64,000 bases of DNA from a virus: IMG/VR virus record IMGVR_UViG_3300032331_000527, positions 62,001 through 126,000 of that record; one strand, given 5' to 3'. Below, piece after piece: positions 1-9,100 of the stretch (position 1 is the stretch's first letter; each line of letters opens with the position of its first letter). A program made the position numbers and the translations under genes. The notes under the pieces were generated by a model that was not told the origin of the DNA, did not search any database, and was given only the letters and a program-made list of their open reading frames with translations.

Positions 1-841
1 TCCAGAAAAAGTTTTCGATAGTATAGATATCGTCTACGTCTTTTTTCTGGATCATCTTCACGGAGTGCATTGATGCATCGCTGAAACGGAATTGAAGATG
101 ATTGTCTAATATATTTAGCGATGGTTTCTCGACTCCTCTGATAAAAGCTGCGTTATTTTTTCTTACAGCATGTTTATTATTGTGATGCTGTTGGAAGAAG
201 CTTCTCGTATATGGCGTCTTTATTGTTACGAACGATGGATTACTGACGAACTTATCCATACCCAAACTCGAGAATTTATTGCTGACGATATCGCCAACAG
301 CGAAATCTGATGCGTCTAACAGCGTGATCTTAGTGTTTGGACTTCTATCAGCTATGATCTTCAGCTGTGGTTTAACCATAATATCGAATTCTAAAAGTGT
401 CTTGATAGAAGCGTCTTTCATCAACTCGTTTTTGTCGAATCTGTTAAGAGCTTTGCTGTAGTGAACTGTCTGTATCTCGTCAATGAAAATGTTGTTATCT
501 AAGAATGTGTAGAGAATCTCGTGTGAGTCTGCTCCTCCAGAATAGCTAAGAATGAGATAGTCATACTTGTCACGCAATTGTTGACAACGTTCGACATAGA
601 GCTGCTTGAGAGTTTGCTCTGGTTCTTTTGACCAGTCACGTGTCTTGAACACTGGCTCGTTGAAACAATAGTAAATAGTTTCACGACCAGCGCCTCGACT
701 GATCCTAATATCAGCAGGGATATTATGAATCTTCTCGCGCAGATTTACGCCAGCAACCATCTCATCGAGCAGATCCTCTCGACTGATATAGATCTTGTTA
801 CCATGAAGATAGAAACCGCAATGCAGTTGAGGATATATCAT
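1..841 (-). CDS. PP-loop ATPase-like protein, partial (C-terminus outside window)
   Basis: The frame is open from an ATG at 841 to the left edge, giving about 280 residues with no stop. It carries the nucleotide-binding PP-loop SGGADS at residues 101-106, preceded by hydrophobic strand residues (YLILSY). PP-loop enzymes (asparagine synthetase, QueC, TilS, PAPS reductase families) adenylate a substrate using ATP. The region before the loop and the following FLDNNIFIDEI resemble the 356-residue protein two genes upstream, so the two are paralogues. Its ATG overlaps the stop of the preceding gene (ATGA), so it is the last visible member of a translationally coupled operon. I see no QueC-type cysteine cluster or glutaminase domain. 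Substrate unknown. Confidence 0.8.
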   Translation of the reverse strand, partial: MIYPQLHCGFYLHGNKIYISREDLLDEMVAGVNLREKIHNIPADIRISRGAGRETIYYCFNEPVFKTRDWSKEPEQTLKQLYVERCQQLRDKYDYLILSYSGGADSHEILYTFLDNNIFIDEIQTVHYSKALNRFDKNELMKDASIKTLLEFDIMVKPQLKIIADRSPNTKITLLDASDFAVGDIVSNKFSSLGMDKFVSNPSFVTIKTPYTRSFFQQHHNNKHAVRKNNAAFIRGVEKPSLNILDNHLQFRFSDASMHSVKMIQKKDVDDIYTIENFFW

Positions 842-1680
842 TTAATTTTCCATAGATCTAAGAACTCTATTAGATCTGCTCTTTTGCCAAAACTATAACC
901 AGGTTTCGCCGTTTTCATACCGGAACTCATACTGATCTTTCGAGCTAGCTCACGGAACTCTTTATCGAACTCATATCCCAATATAGGACGATATTCTATC
1001 CCGTACAACTTACACTTCCACATGTCCACAGGTTCTTTGTCATCGTAGATAGCGTCTATCATAGCATAGGCTATCTCTAGTGTGTACATGAAAAATGGAA
1101 TTGTGTACTGTTCGCCTACGAAACACTCGTTATAACTATCCCACTCGTTCATCATTGGACGAAGCCTAACTTCTCCGTCTTCGTCGGGCTTTTCACCTTC
1201 AATCATATGTTCGCCAATAATCAATACGCCATCATTGTCTCTTGCGTATCTACAGGCGTGGATAGAAGGGATTGAAAAAATACCATATCCAAGTATCTTC
1301 TTTATCACTTCCTCATAGTATATACTGAGATACTCGCTATTGTCAAGATTTAATACGATGGGCTCGATATTAAGTTTCTTACACAGCTCAAAGGCGTATC
1401 TAAGTTCTTTTTCGTTACCCGAAGTCTTTACGATAATCACTTCAAAGGGAATATTGTTACGATGGAAACATTGGGTAACGAAAATAGAATCTGCGCCTCC
1501 GCTAAGAGCGACGTAAATCTTCTTGTTTTTTTCGTAGATTTTTTTGGCTGTGTAATCCGCGGCGTCTTGAAAGCTCATCTCTCGAAATGGATATGGGCGC
1601 AAACGAACATAGTACGCCATTCCTTTGACGAGCAATCGTTCGTAGATGTTGGTATCTACCCAGTCATTTTCGGTTGCCAT
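838..1680 (-). CDS. PP-loop ATPase-like protein
   Basis: 280 residues. A PP-loop, VALSGGADS (Ser60-Ser65), follows a short N-terminal region, as in adenylating enzymes of the asparagine synthetase/N-type ATP pyrophosphatase group. Downstream it has an Asp/Glu-rich region and a late Gly-Lys segment, but no zinc-cysteine motif, so a QueC assignment is not supported. The ATG at 1680 was chosen over an in-frame TTG at 1683 because GGAAGGG lies 5 bases upstream. The start overlaps the hydroxylase gene by 17 bases and the stop overlaps the next ATG. It is more divergent than the other two PP-loop proteins of the operon. Target molecule unknown; inference is ATP-dependent activation of a carboxyl or amide group. 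Confidence 0.8.
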   Translation of the reverse strand: MATENDWVDTNIYERLLVKGMAYYVRLRPYPFREMSFQDAADYTAKKIYEKNKKIYVALSGGADSIFVTQCFHRNNIPFEVIIVKTSGNEKELRYAFELCKKLNIEPIVLNLDNSEYLSIYYEEVIKKILGYGIFSIPSIHACRYARDNDGVLIIGEHMIEGEKPDEDGEVRLRPMMNEWDSYNECFVGEQYTIPFFMYTLEIAYAMIDAIYDDKEPVDMWKCKLYGIEYRPILGYEFDKEFRELARKISMSSGMKTAKPGYSFGKRADLIEFLDLWKIK

Positions 1681-2116
1681 CAAATCCCTTCCAAGTACCG
1701 AATATCAAATCCCACACAGGGATAAACACACCATAATTACGAGTCGGGTCTTGGTGATGGATTAGATGCCACTTACCACTGGTAAGGAACGGATAAAGAT
1801 TAATGCGTTTGTTGTGTTCTATAGCTTCCTGAATGAAAGCAGCCCAAACATAATAAGCTACGAATAACCACCAATGACCTGTTACAGCACTAATTATAAA
1901 GGTTGGGATCACCTCTGTCAACCACTGATCTACGGTACTGTTTATCGTATCAAACCAAAGAAATGCGTTCTTCCAGCTCAATCCCTGTATCGTAGCATTC
2001 GTGACTTGAGCGTGATGATCAATATGAAATTGACGCATGAACGGCCACGCATGCGCGAGTCTGTGCATCCAGTAGATTGTGAACGTCCATAGAATGAATA
2101 CAAGGAAATAATGCAT
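1664..2116 (-). CDS. Membrane fatty acid hydroxylase/sterol desaturase superfamily protein
   Basis: 150 residues, hydrophobic, with the histidine signature of integral-membrane di-iron oxygenases: HRLAH (His18, His22), HIDHH (His31, His34, His35), a lone His101 in EAIEHNKR, and HLIHH (His117, His120, His121), ending with the family-typical NYG and DLIFGTW. Family members use O2 and a di-iron centre to hydroxylate lipids or carotenoids at the membrane. All expected histidines are present although the protein is short for the family. The ATG at 2116 overlaps the upstream stop (TGATG). It sits between PP-loop genes, so it probably works with them, for example on a lipid or LPS component; that is inference. 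Confidence 0.85.
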   Translation of the reverse strand: MHYFLVFILWTFTIYWMHRLAHAWPFMRQFHIDHHAQVTNATIQGLSWKNAFLWFDTINSTVDQWLTEVIPTFIISAVTGHWWLFVAYYVWAAFIQEAIEHNKRINLYPFLTSGKWHLIHHQDPTRNYGVFIPVWDLIFGTWKGFDGNRK

Positions 2117-3186
2117 CACTTTATATAGTAGCGACGTGATAGGAAATGGCGTTTGCCGTTAATGAGATCTGTTGTCAGCTGTTTGTTAGATTCTATGTAG
2201 AATTTGAACAACTCAGAATCCGTTTTATTTAGCATGAAACGATCTCGATTACTGAATCCAGTCGATGCAGATTTTTTTGAGAAGTGTCGTAGCGGATGTT
2301 TCACATCTGGATAGATAAGCTTGACTATTATCTCTTCATAGTTTTTACAAAACAACGTATGCTTATTGAAAGTTCTAATGTTACCTCTATCTTCACCTAA
2401 AAATCCATAATAGAAATTCATACATATATGCAACTGCTTACGCATAATCTCTTGTGCGTCTGGATGCGTATAGAAATTCACACGTTCAAAATTTTGATCT
2501 AGATAATTACAACCATAATCCGAAACAGCTATGTCTGTGAAATCGGTATAGACTTTCAACGCCAGCGGATCTAATACGCTCATGCGAGGTTTGTCTGTAC
2601 CAAACACAACAGCAGTTTTCTTTTCGTTTGTTCCTATGAACCGACGAAGATCGTGCCACCAGAGATGCGTTACGCTCGTGAATGCGCCTATATGTTTAAC
2701 ATAATCCGTATTGTATTTTTGTACAAGCGAGAATTTATTGAAGTCTCTGAAATGCTCTGTGTAATCAGCGACAGTGATCTTTGTGTTAGGTAGATGCATA
2801 TCATTAAGAGTAGGAAAGACGTTATGATATAAATCGCCGTTGTGATTATCATCCGTACCTTTCTCAGTATCTTGAGAAAGAGCACCTACTGTCAATATCT
2901 CGTCGATGTGAATGTTGTTGTAGTAGAACGTTTCCAACATGAACGTAGAATCAATTCCGCCAGAGTAGCACAAAATCACATACTCGTAATCATCACGAAT
3001 CTGTTGTGCTCTCTGGCGATATAGTTCTGGAAGAGATGATGTTGGTTCTGTTGTCCAATCTACCTTTACGAACTCACGATCATAGTAGTAGAAAGCGCAT
3101 TGTTTATTAGATCGTTCTGCATCTACGCGATTGGCGTAGAAGTTCTTGTCGTTATCATAATAAAAGATGTTTGGATTTATCAACAT
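2116..3186 (-). CDS. PP-loop ATPase-like protein, 356 residues
   Basis: First gene of the PP-loop/hydroxylase operon. PP-loop CYSGGIDS with Ser75-Ser80, flanked by YVIL before and a TFYYNNIHIDEI helix/strand after. The same layout (aromatic-rich N-terminus, a basic LYRQRAQQIRDDY helix, PP-loop, then NNIxIDEI) recurs in the partial gene at the left edge, which identifies paralogy. The C-terminal half (about residues 200-356) is rich in Phe, Tyr, Arg and Lys, with no recognised motif. ATG at 3186. Family knowledge supports ATP-dependent adenylation; the reaction is not determinable here. It lies just downstream of the tail-fibre genes and may be co-transcribed with them. Confidence 0.8.
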   Translation of the reverse strand: MLINPNIFYYDNDKNFYANRVDAERSNKQCAFYYYDREFVKVDWTTEPTSSLPELYRQRAQQIRDDYEYVILCYSGGIDSTFMLETFYYNNIHIDEILTVGALSQDTEKGTDDNHNGDLYHNVFPTLNDMHLPNTKITVADYTEHFRDFNKFSLVQKYNTDYVKHIGAFTSVTHLWWHDLRRFIGTNEKKTAVVFGTDKPRMSVLDPLALKVYTDFTDIAVSDYGCNYLDQNFERVNFYTHPDAQEIMRKQLHICMNFYYGFLGEDRGNIRTFNKHTLFCKNYEEIIVKLIYPDVKHPLRHFSKKSASTGFSNRDRFMLNKTDSELFKFYIESNKQLTTDLINGKRHFLSRRYYIK

Positions 3187-3196
3187 TATCCATTAT

Positions 3197-3643
3197 TTAG
3201 ACCGCAGAAGCTGTCTTCTTAATAAGATCCATGATTTCTTCATCGGTCAACTTCTCGTTCACAGGATCCTTCATCTGTGGAAGCGCAGTCATTTCAGGGA
3301 ATGTAAACGTCATAGTTTTTTCTACGCCTACAGGAACATGACTGTTAGTTGTGTCGATTGATGTGTTGGCAATATCTTTGATTCTCTTGATGAAAATAAC
3401 AGGAGCCCATCTTAAAATATACTCATCTAATTCTGGACCCGCTGGAATCATAGGAATTGGAAACTCTACAGCACAATCTGTTCTACAGAAACGTGGAGAT
3501 CCGTCTTCCATACGAAGAATGTTTTCTCTACCATTAACCAAATCACTAGCCAGATCCTCTTCGCTCACATGATCCGAATAGAAACGGACTGTTGCTGAAT
3601 GATTTTCTGGATATACCTGTAAAATTTTATACTTGATTATCAT
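3197..3643 (-). CDS. Hypothetical protein in tail-fibre cluster
   Basis: 148 residues starting MIIKYKILQVYP. The N-terminal half looks like beta strands with a 'DLVNGRENILRMEDG' turn; the C-terminus ends in an acidic/charged helix (LTDEEIMDLIKKTASAV). No family recognised. It immediately follows the glycine-rich adhesin on the same strand (15-base gap). Small genes in this position in T4-type phages are often fibre chaperones or fibre-tip accessory proteins, which is only a positional inference. Confidence 0.7.
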   Translation of the reverse strand: MIIKYKILQVYPENHSATVRFYSDHVSEEDLASDLVNGRENILRMEDGSPRFCRTDCAVEFPIPMIPAGPELDEYILRWAPVIFIKRIKDIANTSIDTTNSHVPVGVEKTMTFTFPEMTALPQMKDPVNEKLTDEEIMDLIKKTASAV

Positions 3644-3658
3644 CGAAGATACCCTTTG

Positions 3659-4744
3659 TTATCCTAATGGACCCGTTCTGGTTCCTGCGTTAATATAACT
3701 CGTGATGAGAGATCCACCGTATACAGCATTTCCTTGTGCTGCAGGAGTTCCTGGAGTTCCTCCTGCACCAGTTGCGCCTGTTGCTCCATATCCACCAGCA
3801 CCTCCGCCTCCACGTCCACCCCAACTTGCGTCGTTTGGTGCATGTGAACCATATCCACCAGTTGCACCACCGGCAGTTGAAGCACCACCTTGGCCACCTA
3901 TACCTTGATATTCGTTCCAGCCGCCACCAAGACCTCCACCACCGCCACCGCCGTATGTGTTGTAACCCGTTCCACCGCCAGCGCCACCAGATCCATTTCC
4001 ATGCGAACCAATACCGGCACCGCCACCACCGCCAGCACCAGCATTTCCTTGAACAGTAGCTGTGTTTCCACCTCCGCCTCCGCCACCGCCACCATACCAA
4101 TAGCTATATCCTGGAACACCTTTAGAAGGACCAGTGTATAGGATACCGAGACCACCGCCTCCGCCTCCTCCACCGCCGCCCCATCCACCAGTACCGCCTG
4201 GTCCACCTGCGCCGCCGGCACCACCAGTTCCACCTGTACCGCCTACTATGGATCCGGAATTATCTACATACAGTTTCGTGCTTGTATTTGTATCAACATA
4301 AAATGCTGGTCCGCCAACTGATCCTGGAGTTCCTGGAGTTCCTCCTACACCGGTGCCTCCTGTTGCTCCAGGATTTCCGCCACCACCATATCCAACACCA
4401 CCATTACCGCTACCACCTGGACCGTTTCCTAATCCGACACCTCCACCGCCGCCGGCTCCACCATATCCCCAAGTTCCTGGACCACCGCCTGGTCCAGCAG
4501 GACCATTCGCTCCAGTTGCACCAGTAATTACAGCACTATTTTTAACGTGTAGATACGAACCGGTAGGGAATGTGCCTGTTCTGAATGCAGGAGTACCTGT
4601 TCCAGATGCTCCTAGATTTCCATTGATGAATGCAACCAGATGCAACGGATAGCTAGGACTACCCGCTTGACTTAATAGATTGACATCGTTCTGAGAAGCG
4701 ATGTTAACAATCTTGTGGGGACGAGGAATTAATGCTAGAAACAT
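3659..4744 (-). CDS. Glycine-rich fibre-tip protein, candidate adhesin
   Basis: 361 residues. About 75 N-terminal residues of ordinary composition (MFLALIPRPHKIV...) are followed by a very glycine-rich region of about 250 residues made of GGxGGxGG runs with Pro, Ala, Thr and Tyr, and a short C-terminal tail (YGGSLITSYINAG). Such Gly-rich segments form packed polyglycine-II helices in the gp38 adhesins of T2/S16-like phages, which sit on long-tail-fibre tips and bind host receptors. Location directly after a fibre gene fits that role. No sequence homology to gp38 is claimed. Composition makes other frames appear open; they are compositional shadows. Confidence 0.65.
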   Translation of the reverse strand: MFLALIPRPHKIVNIASQNDVNLLSQAGSPSYPLHLVAFINGNLGASGTGTPAFRTGTFPTGSYLHVKNSAVITGATGANGPAGPGGGPGTWGYGGAGGGGGVGLGNGPGGSGNGGVGYGGGGNPGATGGTGVGGTPGTPGSVGGPAFYVDTNTSTKLYVDNSGSIVGGTGGTGGAGGAGGPGGTGGWGGGGGGGGGGLGILYTGPSKGVPGYSYWYGGGGGGGGGNTATVQGNAGAGGGGGAGIGSHGNGSGGAGGGTGYNTYGGGGGGGLGGGWNEYQGIGGQGGASTAGGATGGYGSHAPNDASWGGRGGGGAGGYGATGATGAGGTPGTPAAQGNAVYGGSLITSYINAGTRTGPLG

Positions 4745-4751
4745 TTTATCC

Positions 4752-5915
4752 TTATCTTACGTCTGGGAGGAAAGAACCGTATAAATTTGTGCCATCAGAA
4801 ACAAAAGACAATATGTCGCGACGAGCTGCTGTTGTCGATAAGACAGGAGCAACTGCACCAACCCATTTGAATACTGCGTTCCATGCTATCGTGCGTGAAC
4901 CAGTGCCGTCTTGAATGACGTGTAGAATATATGTACCAACTTTAAGATTGGTAGGAGCAGCCATAGTTCTGTTGCCGCCAAGAGTTATTGTAGCAACACG
5001 ACCAAGGGATGTATCCCAAGTAATTGTAGCACCGTCTGTTAGTGTCTGTGATAGAGCATTTGATTTATCGGTTGTTGTGCCGTTAATTGTGGTGTTACCA
5101 GAAACTGTGAGGTTTTGTGTCACCGTCATCGAGTTACAAGCAGTTACTAGGCCGCTTGATGCGATGCGCATACGTTCTGTTGATCCGGCAGCAAACTTCA
5201 TGTTTGACGAAGTATCAATCGTCATCCAACCTTTTTCAAGAGTATTTCCGTTGTTAACCCATTGGATAAAAGCCCCTTCAGTATCGCCAGAATTTTGACG
5301 AAGAATTATCGCTCCTGTTGTAGCCGCGGAATCCTGAACAAATCTTGATCCCCCATTCACATCAAGTTTGCGTGAAGTCGAATTCATCCCAATTCCCATA
5401 TTACCCATAACATAAGTATTTGCACCAACAAACAGATTGGTAGAAACTGTTGCACGACCCGTAACACCGAACCAACCAGTCGTATTCGTTGTGTGTCCAG
5501 CACCACCGATTGTTAGAGTAGATGAGGTACCACCGATTGTTACTGTTTTGCTTGCACCACCGAGAGTCGTGTTGCCAGATACCGTTAGATTGGTACCAAT
5601 AGTCGCGCGACCTGTAACAGTCAATAGATCCGAAACATCGTCACCAAGATTAATATTTCCGTTTATAGTAGTGTTGCCGGAAATAATGATGTTACCGTTA
5701 ACAGAAAGAAGTCCGTTAACAATAGCTCTATTAGAACCTGTAGTACCTAGTCGAGTAGATCCAGCTGATACGAAACGGACGTTAGCGGTAATGGTATTTG
5801 CGTAGAGCTTTGATTCGTCAATGGCGAACTGGTTCAATCGAGTTACGAGATTGTTTGTTCTTGTGCGCCATGTATCAAACGTATTTGTTAAGGCGACGTT
5901 AGCGAGTAAGGCCAT
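4752..5915 (-). CDS. Tail fibre protein
   Basis: 387 residues. N-terminal TFDTWRTRTNNLVTRLNQ is the attachment-type segment common on fibre proteins of T4-like marine/rhizobial phages. The body carries short beta-repeat units such as TVTIGG, TLTIGG, NLTVSGNTTIN, expected of trimeric beta-helical fibres. A middle region (GAIILRQNSGDTEGAFIQWVN) resembles tip-proximal fibre domains. Four bases separate it from the next gene, and the adhesin follows 7 bases downstream, consistent with a fibre-adhesin pair. A CATAAATA late-like element lies about 70 bases before the ATG (5984-5991). Confidence 0.75.
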   Translation of the reverse strand: MALLANVALTNTFDTWRTRTNNLVTRLNQFAIDESKLYANTITANVRFVSAGSTRLGTTGSNRAIVNGLLSVNGNIIISGNTTINGNINLGDDVSDLLTVTGRATIGTNLTVSGNTTLGGASKTVTIGGTSSTLTIGGAGHTTNTTGWFGVTGRATVSTNLFVGANTYVMGNMGIGMNSTSRKLDVNGGSRFVQDSAATTGAIILRQNSGDTEGAFIQWVNNGNTLEKGWMTIDTSSNMKFAAGSTERMRIASSGLVTACNSMTVTQNLTVSGNTTINGTTTDKSNALSQTLTDGATITWDTSLGRVATITLGGNRTMAAPTNLKVGTYILHVIQDGTGSRTIAWNAVFKWVGAVAPVLSTTAARRDILSFVSDGTNLYGSFLPDVR

Positions 5916-5918
5916 TGC

Positions 5919-6137
5919 TTATCCTATCTTGTCTAAAATACGCTGCATGAGCGTCTTAAGATCGTTGATCTCTTGCTTTATGTTATTTATGTCCGAGATT
6001 GACGACTCAATTTCTTTAGCGTGAGCTTTTCTTTTTTTATAGGCTTGAAGACCGTTAGTGTCGGTATTCAATACAGCCTGAGTCGTCATGTCTCGAACAT
6101 ACTCTGGTTTTTCTTTCACTCGAGCGAACTTTTCCAT
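5919..6137 (-). CDS. Small coiled-coil protein of the fibre/baseplate cluster
   Basis: 72 residues. The N-terminal half is basic and ends KKRKAHAKEIE; residues about 40-72 form a heptad-like helix (SSISDINNIKQEINDLKTL) predicting a short coiled coil. It sits between the DUF4815 giant protein and the fibre gene with 3-base gaps. Small proteins of this type occur at the same position in T4-like cyanophages; role unknown, possibly fibre-baseplate joining. Confidence 0.7.
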   Translation of the reverse strand: MEKFARVKEKPEYVRDMTTQAVLNTDTNGLQAYKKRKAHAKEIESSISDINNIKQEINDLKTLMQRILDKIG

Positions 6138-6140
6138 ATA

Positions 6141-9100
6141 TTATACCTGTAGAGCGATAGCTCTTAAATCCCTCACGCGAGGAGGATTTGTGCTGGTGCT
6201 ATTTATGAGTACGATCTTAATCTGGAAATACTTGAACGTTTCGAATTTGGCTTTCGCTGTGTTCAGATACTTATAGATGCCCGATGAAGTGTTAGAACCA
6301 AACTTATACGGCGAACCGCTTGAAGCTGCATAGTCAGGCACATCATATACGAGTTCAATAAAATCGTTTTTGTTTTCGCTGCTTGAATAGCGAGTTCCAG
6401 AAGTAAATCCTTGATCAGTATTAAGAGTCATCGGAATCCAACGAGCCTGATCCATAGTATCACTATCAGAAGCATTTAAAGCTTTCATATAAACTAGGAT
6501 ATCTGATCCAGATGGTTTATATACGGTTAGATATGCGCGAAGATCTTCAGCGTCTTGACCATCAGCCAATGTTACGATACGAGTGATATATCGAGCTTCT
6601 GAACTTCCGCCAAACTGAACATAATCTTCTGTTGTTCCTATAGCCGTAGCAGTACTAATCAAATTATGTGTCGAGTACAATGTGATACGACTTAGATCGA
6701 TAGCAGGAGATGCTACTTTATTGCGTCCATCTAGCTGATACATAATTTCTACTGATCTATTCGTAGCCATTGTAGCAGAAGTTGCAGCTGTATTAGATTC
6801 ATTGCTGCGACTTAGGATATACCTTGGTACACTGAATTCATTGTCTCCATTCATATTCAACTTGAAGAACGTAGTGTCACGTGCGCTCGTACTTGTAGCC
6901 ATCTTAGCATAAGCACGAACTTGATTGTTTGACGGCTGAATCATATTCGTGATCAAGTTGACATTGTCCATCGCAAGATTAATGATGGAAACAATACGTC
7001 CGCTGTATCCGTTTGTTTGACCCTTGATATATGTGCCAGCCAAGAACAATCTTGCGTTAGCGAACGCAGGACCTGTGTTGATATACGATACGTTAGCAAC
7101 AACCAGACGTGTATTAGCATAGTTCGTACTATCATAATAATACACACGTCCTGTTGGATACGTAGCAGAAGTTGTAGCAGAAGAAGTGAGAATCAATTGA
7201 CCATTAGTCGCATTTCTGTATGCATTGTTCGCGATCTTAACTCTTACTTGCTCACCACCTCTAAATGGCGTACCTGCTGAAACTTCTCGAACTCTAATTG
7301 CGTCAGTAGCGAACTTAACAATTTTTCCTGTAGCTCCAGAAGTCACACCGACAACATATGCAGATCCATTCGTAACGTGACGACCAATTGAAATGTTACC
7401 GTTAGCCGCTGCAGCTGCTCCAGTCCAGGTACCAGATGTTGTTGCGAAGTTACCTACGATACGAGTTTCGCCGTGAATAACTTCACCAGTTCTTGAAAGA
7501 GCACCAGTCGTGTTCGCGATATTAAATGTGTCGCGAGCAGGATTCTTTACGATAAGATTACCAACATTGCTTGTGTCAAACTCAGCATAGTAAGCAGTGT
7601 ATTTTAGATCTTCATCGATAACTGGTTCGTAAATTCGATCGTTTGATGAATAGTAAAGGACTCCGCTTGCTGGCTGTTCTGAGATACGAGCACCTTCTCC
7701 CTTGAGCGCACGAGCTGCACCAATTCCTGTATAGTCATTCATTCCGATAACAGCAGTATGAATTAGATAATTTGGATTTGTTGCGATTGGAGCAACAAGA
7801 ACAGCATATTCAGTTTCGTCAGAAAGATAAACTGGCGCAGGGAAATATACTGGTGTTGGTACTGTTGCGTCATCACTGATGTTAACATCATCTGGCTGTA
7901 GTGTAACACGACCATATGGCAGAACACGACGAGTAATCGTACCGCTGGCAGGATCTACTTCACGGAGTTGAATTTCAACACCAAGTTTCGCGTCCTTGCC
8001 CTGGAAATATAAATCCATCTTGGTAATATACATACCACTCGTTTCGATTTGAGCAGTATGACGACCGGTAACAACGAAAGTTTGAGCAAGAGGATCCTGT
8101 TCGTTCGCTGGAGCGAAGTCTTGCACGCTTACGATTCTAGATCCTGTTGCGACTGATGTTGAACTCTGAGAACCAGTTGAAGATTTTAATAATGCAGTTT
8201 GTGTAATCTCAACAGATTTAGTTGTTGTAGAAAGAGCAGAAACTGTTGAAGACAATCCTTCAGCTGTGTATTGAGCTTCAGCTGCTGTTGTATATTGTCC
8301 TTTTGTACTAGAATTTGTTGCATTATCAACAAAACGTAGACGCTTGGTACCAGTTTTGAATTTAAGAGCTGCATCATTAGGCAAACGGAATACACCGTAA
8401 ATAAAACCTCCTGATCCAACTACCATTGCAGAACCTTCTGCTGATGCTGGTTTAACCGGATTTCCATTAGAATCTTTAAGACCAGATAGATATTCAGCTT
8501 CTGTCAATGGTGTTACATATGCGCTAACATATGTATCATCAAAGAACGCATATAGAGTGCTAGAAGGGCGCATACCTTCAATTTTAAACAAAATCATACG
8601 AGAACGCATAAAAGGTATGATACTTGTATCTTTAACGATATTTCCGTAAGATTGCGTATTCGTGTTTACCTTAATGCCTGTTTGATTGCCAGTTTGAGTA
8701 GTGATTGTTGGAGTAGCATATGTAGAAGTTGTTTGAGTTGAAGCGCTGGTTACTAAGGTATCACCACCACCAGCAGCGTTGCCCATAAGCCACTGTTGTT
8801 GATAAGCAGTATCTACTGTTACGCTTCCTGTGAGTACTGGCGCTCCAGTAAATGAAGTGATAGGCGCATTCCACGTTGCTGGCCAGGTAGACGCAAGATA
8901 TTCCCATGCGTCAGTATTCTGATCGATCATGATGTTAGTATCTGGACCCTGAACAGTATCACACCAGTAATCAGAATCTGGCGTTAGAGTCATGGTACCT
9001 CTATAGCTATAAGAAGCACCTGATCCGTTTCTTGTTGTTGATGCATATGGTTGATTGACAAGCACCTTATGTGAATAAGGAAGTGTTACTAGAAGACCTG

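Noticed and set aside
838-3186. PP-loop proteins as QueC (7-deazaguanine synthesis)
   Set aside because: SGGxDS is present but the C-terminal zinc-cysteine cluster of QueC is absent and no QueD/QueE/FolE neighbours are seen.
3664-4652. Several open frames on both strands inside the glycine-rich gene
   Set aside because: They are low-complexity shadows (His/Leu, Trp/Arg or Pro-rich) created by the GGN-rich codons of the adhesin; no ribosome-binding sites or ordinary protein composition.
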